Counted from the first letter of the stretch, positions 1 to 7,267 are shown. The stretch: 64,000 nucleotides of DNA from Acinetobacter sp. B51(2017) (GCF_003711395.1 NZ_PJRJ01000001.1:62001-126000), one strand, 5' to 3'. Made by a program: numbers and translations. The notes: generated from the sequence alone by a model not told the origin.

Positions 1-2
1 TT

Positions 3-1199
3 CGAAAGAAAAAATTAAAGAATGACTTGGATTCTATTTCTCAAGAGCTTAAAACTTTCAAGACTAGTGCCACGCTAAAATCTTTAGTTTTAAATGGAAA
101 AAACCCAAAAATACAATTAGATAAAACCTTAATCGAAATCGAGGCTCTCCAAAAAAAGCTCGACAACTTTGAGGTTGTAGACGACTTTAAGATTATTGAA
201 AGGGAAGCAAATGCTCTTAAGCAACTAATTGCAAAAAATGAGAGAGAAATTTCTATTTTAAATTTCAATAAAAGTAATATTATCAAGTCTCTTCAAGTCT
301 CTCCTGATATTTCAAAAAATGACTTAACAGAAATGTATAACGGATTAGAGGCCATTTTTAAACCTGAAATTTTAAAGCACTTTGATGCAGTAGAAAAGTT
401 TCATAATACAATTTCACAGAATAGAGAAAAACGTCTAAAAGATGAGCTAATAAGTATTGATAATAAAATTGCTAAATTAACTGATTTAAATAAAGTTAAT
501 TTAGATATACAACAGAATAAGATTAATTACTTAAAAGGCAAAAGCGCTTTAGACGAATACACTGTTATGGCTAATAAATTAGTCGAACTAAAGAACACAT
601 ATCAAACTGTGACTAAATTTTTAAACTTAGAAAATCAATTAAATAAGAATAAACTCGATATTCAAGAAGAAATGATCAAAGAGGATCGTCGTACCCTAAA
701 TTACATTGAAACAAACCCTCTAGATGAAAAAGATCATATTTTCAAAGATTTTATTAGTCAATTATACGATCAAGCTGCTGCTGGTATTTTTTTAGAAAAC
801 AATCCAGGTACTAACCAACTACGTTATAATTTAAAAGTAGAAATTGATGGGGCTGATTCAGATGGAATTGATAATGCTAGAGTTTTAGCCTTTGATATGT
901 TGAACTTACTGCATGGTAACAACCATAGGATCAATTTTGTTTGGCACGATAATCGTTTATTTGCTGATATTAATCCGAAAGCTCGGGCATCTTGGTTTAA
1001 ATTTATTTTAAATAAGCTTAAGTTTACAAATAAACAATATATTGTTTCTCTGAATAAAGAAAATCTTCTTAGCATGAAAGAATATCTTTCCTACGAAGAA
1101 TACGAAGAAATTCAAAAATGTATTGTTCTACACCTGAAAGGTGATATTCCTGAAAACAAACTTTTAGGGGTTCAGATTGAAAGTTATTCAGAAACCTAA
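3..1199 (+). CDS. DUF2326 coiled-coil protein, C-terminal part (5' end outside window)
   Basis: The reading frame is open from the left edge, through RKKKLKND before the TTG at 27, so this is the C-terminal part of a longer protein. Numbering from that TTG, residues ~5-235 are charged and heptad-like (Lys/Glu/Asn/Leu), as in a Rad50/SMC-type coiled coil. Residues ~255-385 fit DUF2326: a conserved SDGIDNARVLAFDM segment, a FVWHDNRLF block, a QYIVSLN strand and a closing KLLGVQIE. Known of the family: DUF2326 proteins are large Rad50-like ATPases linked to ABC-three-component (ABC-3C) conflict systems. The Walker A half and any partner genes would lie to the left. The gene has its own terminator and is separate from the phage recombination operon downstream, a cargo position. 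The family call is fairly firm; the defence role is inference. Confidence 0.75.
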   Translation, partial: RKKKLKNDLDSISQELKTFKTSATLKSLVLNGKNPKIQLDKTLIEIEALQKKLDNFEVVDDFKIIEREANALKQLIAKNEREISILNFNKSNIIKSLQVSPDISKNDLTEMYNGLEAIFKPEILKHFDAVEKFHNTISQNREKRLKDELISIDNKIAKLTDLNKVNLDIQQNKINYLKGKSALDEYTVMANKLVELKNTYQTVTKFLNLENQLNKNKLDIQEEMIKEDRRTLNYIETNPLDEKDHIFKDFISQLYDQAAAGIFLENNPGTNQLRYNLKVEIDGADSDGIDNARVLAFDMLNLLHGNNHRINFVWHDNRLFADINPKARASWFKFILNKLKFTNKQYIVSLNKENLLSMKEYLSYEEYEEIQKCIVLHLKGDIPENKLLGVQIESYSET

Positions 1200-1217
1200 A
1201 TCTATTAAAAAATTCAT

Positions 1218-1242
1218 AACCCACTGATATAGTGGGTTTTTT
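1218..1242 (+). terminator. Intrinsic terminator after the DUF2326 gene
   Basis: An 8-bp stem (AACCCACT / AGTGGGTT) with a 5-base loop runs into a T tract. It lies 19 bases after the stop codon at 1199 and separates the DUF2326 gene from the next operon. Confidence 0.85.
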
Positions 1243-1341
1243 ATTACTAAAATATCCTTTTTTGTTCTTAGGAAATATGACGTTATACAAAGAGATTTTA
1301 AACCTTATAAACAACCAAAAAGATAAAAATATTCGCACCAC

Positions 1342-1370
1342 TTGCCATTTAATTACCTTTTAGGTAATAT
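1342..1370 (+). promoter_or_regulatory. Promoter of the phage recombination operon with embedded operator palindrome
   Basis: A -35 box TTGCCA (1342-1347) lies exactly 17 bases before a -10 box TAATAT (1365-1370). The spacer holds a perfect inverted repeat, ATTACCT-ttt-AGGTAAT (1352-1368), that runs into the -10 box. A palindrome in this place is the usual layout for a repressor operator, so a phage repressor or Cro-like protein may control the operon. The repressor gene is not in this window. Confidence 0.6.
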
Positions 1371-1388
1371 AAATCTCACAGACAACAA

Positions 1389-1424
1389 AAAACCTCAGCT
1401 ACTTTCGACGGGAACTGAGGTTTT
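1389..1424 (+). promoter_or_regulatory. Leader hairpin before the small membrane protein gene
   Basis: A perfect 10-bp stem (AAAACCTCAG / CTGAGGTTTT) encloses a 16-base loop in the presumed 5' leader, between the promoter at 1342 and the ATG at 1444. It ends in only four T residues followed by GCAAAAC, so it is a weak terminator at best. It could be an attenuator, an antitermination signal or an mRNA stability element. Confidence 0.45.
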
Positions 1425-1443
1425 GCAAAACTGCGAGATCATT

Positions 1444-1662
1444 ATGCAACAAACAATTAAAAACAGTCAAACCCCTGAGTTTGATACGAACAAAACTCAA
1501 ACGACTCCTATCCTCTACCGTGAGCCTAAGCCTAGCGAACAAGGCTCATGCCCAAAGAAAAAGCTTATGGCTAACCTATTCGACTTTACCGTATTTATTG
1601 CTGTGGCAATCGTGTCTTGGTTGGTGATCACTGTATTTCTAACTGCAGTATTGGGGGGCTGA
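1444..1662 (+). CDS. Small phage membrane protein of unknown function
   Basis: A 72-residue protein with a polar N-terminal half (TQTTPILYREPKPSEQG, then KKK) and one hydrophobic helix at about residues 48-69 (FIAVAIVSWLVITVFLTAVL). This suggests a single-pass inner-membrane protein with a cytoplasmic N-terminus. The frame also opens at a TTG at 1342, but that codon is part of the promoter, so the ATG at 1444 is chosen. It is first in the operon and its stop is two bases before the next start. I recognise no family. Such short proteins are common at the start of phage early operons. Confidence 0.6.
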   Translation: MQQTIKNSQTPEFDTNKTQTTPILYREPKPSEQGSCPKKKLMANLFDFTVFIAVAIVSWLVITVFLTAVLGG

Positions 1663-1664
1663 TC

Positions 1665-1883
1665 ATGAGTACAAAAAATACAATATCAAAAATGATGGTC
1701 GAAAAGATTGCTCATAGAACAGTTAAGGATGGTGAGGAATGCCATCTCGTTTTAACGGTTGATGACTTTGGAAGTGATACCTACACCATCTCAACCAATA
1801 ATGTTGATGTTTATTTAAGTGGATCTGAAATCGAACTCGCCTACTTAATGCTCCAAAAAATTAAAGAATTAAATGGGGGTTAA
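1665..1883 (+). CDS. Small phage protein of unknown function
   Basis: A 72-residue soluble protein with predicted alpha-beta character. It starts at an ATG right after a GGGGGG ribosome-binding stretch that overlaps the end of the previous gene. The frame stays open further upstream inside that gene, but only this start has a binding site at normal spacing. It ends two bases before the exonuclease gene, so the two are probably translationally coupled. I recognise no domain. Its place just ahead of an exonuclease/annealase pair suggests an accessory role in phage recombination or host take-over, but that rests on position only. Confidence 0.6.
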   Translation: MSTKNTISKMMVEKIAHRTVKDGEECHLVLTVDDFGSDTYTISTNNVDVYLSGSEIELAYLMLQKIKELNGG

Positions 1884-1885
1884 TC

Positions 1886-2707
1886 ATGAACGCTTTCGTG
1901 GTACCTCAACAAAAAATCATTCCTGTACGTGCCAGTTCACTGTCAGATCTATTTGATTGCCCTGCACGTTGGGAAGCTAAGAATATCCAAAACAAGCGCA
2001 CTCCATCAGGCGGTAAAACACGTATTGGTACAGCATTACATGAAGCTGTTACTCATTGGGATTATTCAAATCTCTTAGGTGAAACACCGTATTTAGATGA
2101 ATGCCAAGACATTCTGCATAGCCAAATTTGGGATGCGGATGAAGATACCGACTGGTCTAACATGGACCAAAACACGGTTGAATCAGTGGCTCAGTCTTTG
2201 ATGAATAAGTACATCACACAAATTGCACCGACTCAAAAGTACATCGGTGTAGAGGTGAAATGTGAGCCATTGATCTTGTCTGATCTGGGCTTAGAGCTGA
2301 CTGGAACCATTGACCGAATCTATGAGAACTATAACCGTGAACTCGGCATTGGTGACATTAAGACCGGCAAGATGGTCACTGCTGCAGATGGCACAGTAAA
2401 AACCGTTGGCCATGCACCACAAATGGGAATTTACACCGTATTGGCAAGCCATGCATTACAAGAGCCTGTGACTGCCCCTGCCCGAATCTACGGCCTGACT
2501 ACAGGTAAAACCGACAAAGGCCAGCACGTTGGCATTGGTGAAATCGAGTCACCAGCGGAAGTGCTTTTGGGTACCAATGAAGAACCCGGACTACTGCATC
2601 ATGCTGCACAAATCCTTAAGCATGGTGTGTTCTTTGGTAACTCTAAATCAATGCTCTGCAGTGAAAAATACTGCCCCATTTTCAAAACATGCAAATTTCG
2701 CAAGTAA
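1886..2707 (+). CDS. PD-(D/E)XK exonuclease, RecB/Cas4-like with four-cysteine cluster
   Basis: A 273-residue nuclease of the RecB/Cas4 type. Visible motifs are GTALHE (His52/Glu53), GTIDRIY (Asp143), GIGDIKTGK (Asp157, Lys159) and QMGIY (Gln179, Tyr183); together these give the metal-binding PD-(D/E)XK core. One cysteine near the N-terminus (Cys25) and three near the C-terminus (Cys258, Cys263, Cys269) match the pattern that holds a 4Fe-4S cluster in AddB and Cas4 relatives. It probably resects double-strand ends to make 3' single strands for the RecT-like protein encoded next, a two-gene recombination module like lambda Exo/Bet. It is not a CRISPR Cas4: no cas gene or repeat array is nearby. 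The ATG at 1886 has a GGGGGT ribosome-binding site. Confidence 0.85.
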   Translation: MNAFVVPQQKIIPVRASSLSDLFDCPARWEAKNIQNKRTPSGGKTRIGTALHEAVTHWDYSNLLGETPYLDECQDILHSQIWDADEDTDWSNMDQNTVESVAQSLMNKYITQIAPTQKYIGVEVKCEPLILSDLGLELTGTIDRIYENYNRELGIGDIKTGKMVTAADGTVKTVGHAPQMGIYTVLASHALQEPVTAPARIYGLTTGKTDKGQHVGIGEIESPAEVLLGTNEEPGLLHHAAQILKHGVFFGNSKSMLCSEKYCPIFKTCKFRK

Positions 2708-2732
2708 TTAAAATTAAATAGGAATAACGATT

Positions 2733-4364
2733 ATGACATCTCAAGTAATGACCACTGAATCTCTACGCGCTCAACGTCAACAAGCAGCTGCATCTGCCAA
2801 CATGGGCGTAGGTTTGCTTAATCTTGAAGCTTTTGAACTCTCACAACGTATTGCCAAAATGCTATCGCAATCGACTCTGGTACCTGAACAATACCGTGCC
2901 ACAGTCAAAATTAAAGACGGCAAAGATAACTATGGCAACTGGTTATATCGTGAAGAGCCAAACCCGAATGGTTTATCGAACTGCATCATCGCTTTGAACA
3001 TGGCCAACCGTATGGGCGCAGATCCACTGATGATCATGCAAAACCTATACTTAATTGAGGGTCGTCCAAGTTGGTCGAGTCAATTTGTGATGGCTGCGAT
3101 TAATAGCTGTGGTCGCTTCTCTGCCCTACGTTTTGAGATTGAGGATCTAGGCGAAAAAGAAGTTGAGTACACCGAAACCGTTTGGCAAAACCGTCAAAAG
3201 CAAACCGTACATAAGAAGATGACCATTCAGAATATGAGTTGCGTTGCTTTTGCCATTGAACGCGAAACTGGTGAACGTATCGAGTCTTCAAAAATCACCA
3301 TGGAAATGGCAGTTAAAGAAGGTTGGTACCAAAAGAACGGCAGCAAATGGCAAACCATGCCTGAGCAAATGCTGCGTTATCGTGCTGCTTCATTCTTTGG
3401 CCGTGTTTATGCCCCTGAGCTATTAATGGGCTTACGTACCCAAGAAGAAGAACTCGATGCCATTATTGATATTACGCCTGAGCCTGAACCAGTAGCGACT
3501 AAAACTCTAGAAGATATTAAGCCTAATGTAGTGAAAGAAGCTGCGCCACAGGCTGAGGAAGTGCAAGTTGCTGAGGTTATCGAACCTGAATCTAAGGCTG
3601 AACCAGCAGAGAAAAAGCCAACATCAGCAGAGCTTAAAAAGCAATTTGCCAAAGCGTTAAACAACGCCAAAGATTTACGAGAGTTGACCGATATTGCTTT
3701 GCAAATATATAGCAATGAAATCCTGAGCGATAAAGACCGCAAATACTTAGAAGTGAATGTACAGCAAGTTGAACAAAAGCTTACACCTGTAGAAGAAGCA
3801 CCTGCAGTCGAATTCGATGAAACCGAGTTAGAAGTGACTAAGTTTAAGGAACAAATCGAAGCTGCTCAGACACCAGAAGCCTTGACGAAGATCCGTGCTA
3901 CGTTCTCAGCCAACGGTACCTTAAGTGATGAACAACATGCAGAGCTAAACACGGCGCTTAATCAAAAGATGGCCACACTGACCAAGCCCAAGACTGTAGA
4001 TCTCACTAAGAGTCAAGCTGTTGCAAGTAATCTTACCAAAATGATTTCTGATGCTGCCACAGTAGAAGTTTTAGAGAAAACTATTGCGCCATCAATCAAT
4101 GCCCATGCAAGTCAGATGACTGTTGAGCATCTAAATCAAGTTAAGTCTGCCTACGCTGAACGTAAGACTTTCTTAGAAAATCAAATCAGCATGTTTGATG
4201 ATAGCTACTACGAAATCGCTGTAGAGAAAATCCAAAGTGCGACGACTGAGCAAGATGTTTTTGATATCACAATGAGTCCTGACTTTGCGGAGCTAGACAA
4301 AGAAGAACAACGCCTGCTTAACAGCATGGCCAACCAAAAATTAAACGAGATCCAACAAGGCTAA
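2733..4364 (+). CDS. RecT-like single-strand annealing protein with long C-terminal extension
   Basis: A 543-residue protein. Residues ~25-245 fit the RecT/Bet-like phage annealing proteins, with ANRMGADPLMIMQNLYLIEG, RPSWSSQFVMAAIN and PEQMLRYRAASFFGRVYAPE as the recognisable blocks. Such proteins coat 3' single strands made by the partner exonuclease, here encoded just upstream, and anneal them to a complementary strand. The usual family length is about 260-330 residues. Here a further ~280 residues follow: an acidic Pro/Glu-rich linker (~248-300) and several helical segments rich in Ala, Lys, Glu and Gln. The tail could recruit a single-strand-binding protein or other partner, but this is not shown by sequence. 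The start ATG follows AATAGGAATAACGATT. Confidence 0.8.
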   Translation: MTSQVMTTESLRAQRQQAAASANMGVGLLNLEAFELSQRIAKMLSQSTLVPEQYRATVKIKDGKDNYGNWLYREEPNPNGLSNCIIALNMANRMGADPLMIMQNLYLIEGRPSWSSQFVMAAINSCGRFSALRFEIEDLGEKEVEYTETVWQNRQKQTVHKKMTIQNMSCVAFAIERETGERIESSKITMEMAVKEGWYQKNGSKWQTMPEQMLRYRAASFFGRVYAPELLMGLRTQEEELDAIIDITPEPEPVATKTLEDIKPNVVKEAAPQAEEVQVAEVIEPESKAEPAEKKPTSAELKKQFAKALNNAKDLRELTDIALQIYSNEILSDKDRKYLEVNVQQVEQKLTPVEEAPAVEFDETELEVTKFKEQIEAAQTPEALTKIRATFSANGTLSDEQHAELNTALNQKMATLTKPKTVDLTKSQAVASNLTKMISDAATVEVLEKTIAPSINAHASQMTVEHLNQVKSAYAERKTFLENQISMFDDSYYEIAVEKIQSATTEQDVFDITMSPDFAELDKEEQRLLNSMANQKLNEIQQG

Positions 4365-4374
4365 TAGGCAAATG

Positions 4375-4396
4375 GCCGCACTCTAGCCGGTGCGGC
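4375..4396 (+). repeat. GC-rich hairpin between phage genes
   Basis: GCCGCAC (4375-4381) and GTGCGGC (4390-4396) form a perfect 7-bp stem with an 8-base loop, starting 11 bases after the RecT-like stop. No T tract follows, so it is not a classical terminator. It may mark an mRNA processing or stability point inside the operon. Confidence 0.4.
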
Positions 4397-4413
4397 TGAC
4401 TTGGAGTACAGAT

Positions 4414-4656
4414 ATGGAAAATCAAACTTATCAATCGGGTGACAAAGTTGTTCATGTAGCTGGCATCAATGACAACGATGTTTACACAGTAAAAGAAAAT
4501 CACGGAAATTTTATTGTTGGTGATAACGGTGGTAGTCGCGGTTTTTGGACGCTGTTTGTAGCAGAAATTAGACCTGCTAATCTTACGGAGATTCAAATGA
4601 ATCGTCGTACCCATCTACCCGAATCAATCCTAAAAAGCTTAGCTGAGGTGTCATAG
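4414..4656 (+). CDS. Small phage protein of unknown function
   Basis: An 80-residue protein. The N-terminal ~55 residues look like a small beta-barrel (QSGDKVVHVAG, then DVYTVKENHGNFIVGD), with a basic C-terminal helix. The ATG at 4414 is preferred to an upstream GTG at 4390 because a TTGGAG ribosome-binding site lies 6 bases before it. The stop shares one base with the GTG of the next gene, so the two are probably translationally coupled. No family is recognised with confidence. Confidence 0.6.
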   Translation: MENQTYQSGDKVVHVAGINDNDVYTVKENHGNFIVGDNGGSRGFWTLFVAEIRPANLTEIQMNRRTHLPESILKSLAEVS

Positions 4657-4937
4657 TGTCAACAAAGTATCTCATCACGGTTGAAAGTGATACTCCCCCT
4701 CAAATTACGCTTGGGCAGAATCTTTTTGGTGGGATTGTAAAGGAATTAAAAGAAGTAGATGTCGAACTGGTATCAGCTGCACATTTAGCAAAGCTCTACA
4801 ATTTAAGTGTCACCACAATTCGTGACAGGTTGGCAAGCATCAATCAAGGTACTCAGGGTAAATGCTTATACGATCCTAAATTAGCACGCACCTTGCTCAC
4901 TCAAAAGCCCAAGAAAGGCAGACCGAGAGTGAATTAG
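4656..4937 (+). CDS. Small helix-turn-helix protein next to the integrase (possible excisionase)
   Basis: A 93-residue protein starting at a GTG that overlaps the previous stop by one base, with GAGGTG as ribosome-binding site. Residues ~40-65 (SAAHLAKLYNLSVTTIRDRL) look like a winged or simple helix-turn-helix, and the C-terminus is basic (KPKKGRPRV), suiting DNA binding. It is last in the early operon and ends tail-to-tail against the integrase gene, overlapping it by four bases. Excisionases (recombination directionality factors) often sit next to integrases, so an Xis-like role is plausible. A transcriptional regulator is equally possible on sequence alone. Confidence 0.6.
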   Translation: MSTKYLITVESDTPPQITLGQNLFGGIVKELKEVDVELVSAAHLAKLYNLSVTTIRDRLASINQGTQGKCLYDPKLARTLLTQKPKKGRPRVN

Positions 4938-4949
4938 CTCTCGGTTTTA
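4922..4949 (+). terminator. Terminator hairpin overlapping the ends of the HTH and integrase genes
   Basis: ACCGAGAG (4922-4929) and CTCTCGGT (4938-4945) form a perfect 8-bp stem with an 8-base loop, followed by TTTT on the + strand. The hairpin is built from the last codons of both convergent genes, so it ends the phage operon within the integrase coding tail. Confidence 0.65.
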
Positions 4950-5950
4950 TTGAACATATCTACTAGGTCTTGAGCATCGGGATTGTAATAAGTATTCACG
5001 AGCATCCCAATAGTTTTATGCCCTGTAATTTTAGCTAAGACTTCAACTGGCAAGCCCTTGTCTTTTACCATTCTTGTGATTGCTTCATGTCGTGAGTCAT
5101 GAAAGTTAATATGGGGCAGATCGGCTTTATTTTTAACTCGAGTCCATGTAGCACAGCATTTACTTTTATCTATAGGCACTAAGGCATCTTTACCTGGTAA
5201 TAATGCCAATAGTCGCTTTGCCTCTTTAGATAAAGGTACATTTCGCGATTCACCATTTTTAGTGAAAGGCAGATGCACAAAGCCATCTTTTAAGTCAGCA
5301 CGGCGCATTGCCAATATTTCGCTTTGTCGCATTGCTGTTTCCATAGCGAATAAAAATGACCATGCAACATAGTCTCGTGTCTTTTCAGGTGACTTAGTAC
5401 CATCCCAGCCAAATGCTTGTAGTAGTTGCTCTTGATCCTCCGGTGTAATTCGCTGATTACGCGGTTTAGATTTACTTGGCATGGTCACTGATTGCCATAC
5501 ATTAGATTCAAGTAAAAATAGCTCTTTCATGGCGTAAGTGAAAACCGCCGAATAAATACCGTGTTCATTTCTGAGTGTGGCAACTTTTACTTCTTTTTTA
5601 CGTTGATTGCGCCACTCTGCAATATCTGCAGGTTTAAAATCATAAATGGATTTGTCAGCAAGATTTGGCGCGATACGATCAAGGTTTTTTATCTTGAATA
5701 AAATTGTTCTGGCAGATCGCATGTGCCTGCCATGCTCCTGATAGTATTTATTGCATAGATCACGAAATGGGTAAGCAGCCTTAATCCCCTTTTCTTCACT
5801 AATTTTGCCGTTTTTTAATTCTGCTAATTTGCTTAAAGCCCAATGCTCACATTCCTTAGCACTATCCCTAGTTGCTGAATATCGTTTATTCTCGAAAGAT
5901 ACGGTGATGCGCCAGCTTGACCCTCGCTGAATGGGTTTTGGTAGTTTCAT
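4934..5950 (-). CDS. Tyrosine-family site-specific integrase
   Basis: A 338-residue phage-type integrase. The catalytic residues are in order: Arg208 in AMRQSEILAMR, the HDSRHEA box (His284, Arg287), His311 in TGHKTIG and the nucleophile Tyr321 or Tyr322 in VNTYYNP. The N-terminal ~60 residues are the arm-binding region and ~60-165 the core-binding (SAM-like) domain. It inserts and excises the element by strand exchange at an attachment site. The gene's 5' end faces the host chromosome, so it marks the element's edge. The start ATG is directly preceded by a tandem 11-bp repeat that may be an arm-type site. Length and motifs are normal, so the enzyme is probably active. Confidence 0.92.
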   Translation of the reverse strand: MKLPKPIQRGSSWRITVSFENKRYSATRDSAKECEHWALSKLAELKNGKISEEKGIKAAYPFRDLCNKYYQEHGRHMRSARTILFKIKNLDRIAPNLADKSIYDFKPADIAEWRNQRKKEVKVATLRNEHGIYSAVFTYAMKELFLLESNVWQSVTMPSKSKPRNQRITPEDQEQLLQAFGWDGTKSPEKTRDYVAWSFLFAMETAMRQSEILAMRRADLKDGFVHLPFTKNGESRNVPLSKEAKRLLALLPGKDALVPIDKSKCCATWTRVKNKADLPHINFHDSRHEAITRMVKDKGLPVEVLAKITGHKTIGMLVNTYYNPDAQDLVDMFNKTES

Positions 5951-5953
5951 TTC

Positions 5954-5975
5954 TTGGTGCAGATTTGGTGCAGAT
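5954..5975. repeat. Two tandem 11-bp repeats upstream of the integrase start
   Basis: TTGGTGCAGAT occurs twice back to back (5954-5964 and 5965-5975), one helical turn apart, four bases from the integrase start codon. Integrases of this class bind short direct repeats (arm sites) near their own gene, and such repeats can also serve autoregulation. A looser relative, TTGTGCAGG, lies at about 6028-6036. Confidence 0.5.
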
Positions 5976-6214
5976 TACTTTTCATTTTATCTGTAACGTA
6001 AAAAAATGAAAGAAAATAAGCTGTATTTTGTGCAGGTAAAGAAAAGGTTTAGTAGCTTTTTAAGATCTCTTATTTTTATAAGGTATTGTTTTTAAATAAC
6101 TATTTTTACAATAATTCTGATATTTATTTTTATGCTCAGTAAATCACACCTAAAATCATTGTATACTACCTTTTTGTTATCAAGTTTAAAGTCCCTTGAG
6201 GACAATGAGATGCA
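5976..6214. other. Element-chromosome junction region (no gene seen)
   Basis: This AT-rich stretch lies between the integrase promoter side and the core gene tusD, so the attachment-site junction should fall here. No tRNA or tmRNA gene end is visible. A TATACT at 6162-6167 is a possible -10 box for the tus operon, without a clear -35. The exact crossover cannot be set without the other end of the element. Confidence 0.45.
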
Positions 6215-6583
6215 ATGTCTACTTTATTACTGATTACCTCCGCGCCTAGCAGTATTCACGCTTGGCATGCGCTTGGTCTGGCTCAAGCGTTACAGCAAAA
6301 ACAGCAAGATTTTCGGGTGTTTTTCTATCAAGATGGTGTTTATGTTGCCAATCAATTGCAATGGCAACCCGATGACCAACGCAACTTAAGTCAAGAGTGG
6401 CAAAAACTCGGTATTCGTTTACCTGTATGTGTCAGTGCTGCTCTAGCACGCGGTATTAGCGATGCTGAGAATGCAAAGCGCCATCAACTTGAACAACATA
6501 ACCTCGCAGCCCAATTTGAGCTGGTAGGTTTAGGCGAATTGGCTGATGCAGTACAAAGCGCAGAACGCATTCTTCAATTTTAA
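6215..6583 (+). CDS. tusD: Sulfurtransferase complex subunit TusD (DsrE-like)
   Basis: A 122-residue DsrE-family protein, first gene of tusDCBE. In the TusBCD complex it takes persulfide sulfur from TusA and hands it to TusE, which serves MnmA in making 2-thiouridine at the wobble position of tRNAs for Lys, Glu and Gln. The family pattern is visible: an N-terminal beta strand (LLLITSAP), the FYQDGVYVAN segment, and the catalytic cysteine in LPVCVSAALARG (Cys72). It acts in the cytoplasm. The order D-C-B-E is conserved and supports the call more strongly than this short sequence alone. Confidence 0.9.
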   Translation: MSTLLLITSAPSSIHAWHALGLAQALQQKQQDFRVFFYQDGVYVANQLQWQPDDQRNLSQEWQKLGIRLPVCVSAALARGISDAENAKRHQLEQHNLAAQFELVGLGELADAVQSAERILQF

Positions 6584-6627
6584 GTGGTTATTTTTGCAAC
6601 ATTGTTGCGTTTAAAAAGGTAAATTGT

Positions 6628-6978
6628 GTGAAATCTGTATTGGTTATTTTAAACCATGCCAATTTAAGCAACCTGCAAGTGCATGAAAGCTTATCTGCCA
6701 CGATGGTTTTGGCCACTTTTGGCTGTGAGGTCAAAGTCTTATTACAAGATGCTGCCCTAAGTTTATTACAATCAGACTTAAGCTTTGACGGACTAAAACA
6801 TGCCTTTAAAGTGGCATCCAACATGGTGGATAGCTTTGAATTTTATGACTTAACCCCAATTTTAGTGACACGTGAGCAAGCTGAACATCCTTTTGTAGTG
6901 AATACTGAACATGAAGTAGAATTGATTGATTTTGATGCTGCGTTTTTAGCTCAGTTTCAGCATGTCTTATATTGGTAA
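6628..6978 (+). CDS. tusC: Sulfurtransferase complex subunit TusC (DsrF-like)
   Basis: A 116-residue DsrF-family protein, the middle subunit of the TusBCD hexamer that relays sulfur for tRNA 2-thiolation. It begins at a GTG (reading KSVLVILNHAN); no closer ATG suits the family's N-terminal strand. It keeps the Rossmann-like DsrE/F fold pattern with LATFGCEVKVLLQDAAL and the closing acidic segment. It lies 44 bases after tusD and 10 bases before tusB, in one operon. The E. coli homologue is similar in length (119 residues). Confidence 0.88.
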   Translation: MKSVLVILNHANLSNLQVHESLSATMVLATFGCEVKVLLQDAALSLLQSDLSFDGLKHAFKVASNMVDSFEFYDLTPILVTREQAEHPFVVNTEHEVELIDFDAAFLAQFQHVLYW

Positions 6979-6988
6979 GGTAAACAGT

Positions 6989-7255
6989 ATGTCTTATTTG
7001 TATTTGATTCAAGCCGATTATGTGGCAACCGAACACGCCTTAGCGCAACTCAAGCGCGTTTATCAGACTGGCGATGCTGTGGTGGTTATGGGCGATGCTG
7101 TGTTGCACGCTCAAAGCTTTGCCTTTGATCATGTTTATATTTTAGAACATGATGCACAGATGCTAAAAACGCTGCCAGAGCAAGCCCAAGTGATCTCTTA
7201 TGCAGGCTTTGCCGATTTAAGTTTGACTTATCAACATTGTATGCGTTTTAAATAA
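6989..7255 (+). CDS. tusB: Sulfurtransferase complex subunit TusB (DsrH-like)
   Basis: An 88-residue DsrH-family protein. The frame is open from an ATG at 6962 inside tusC, but the ATG at 6989 is chosen because it follows a TAAGG ribosome-binding stretch and gives the family's normal start (MSYLYLIQ). Together with TusC and TusD it forms the sulfur-relay complex for tRNA wobble uridine thiolation. Family members are about 95 residues, so the length is normal. Confidence 0.85.
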   Translation: MSYLYLIQADYVATEHALAQLKRVYQTGDAVVVMGDAVLHAQSFAFDHVYILEHDAQMLKTLPEQAQVISYAGFADLSLTYQHCMRFK

Positions 7256-7267
7256 ACGGGTGAAATT

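Noticed and set aside
1342..1443. Upstream coding extension of the small membrane protein from a TTG at 1342
   Set aside because: The TTG is the -35 box of a good promoter and the stretch holds an operator palindrome and a hairpin. The ATG at 1444 is more likely.
1886..2707. CRISPR Cas4
   Set aside because: Four cysteines and a RecB-type core also occur in phage exonucleases. The gene pairs with a RecT-like gene and no cas genes or arrays are present.
5951..6214. tRNA gene end as integration site
   Set aside because: No cloverleaf arms or CCA-type 3' end could be made out on either strand.
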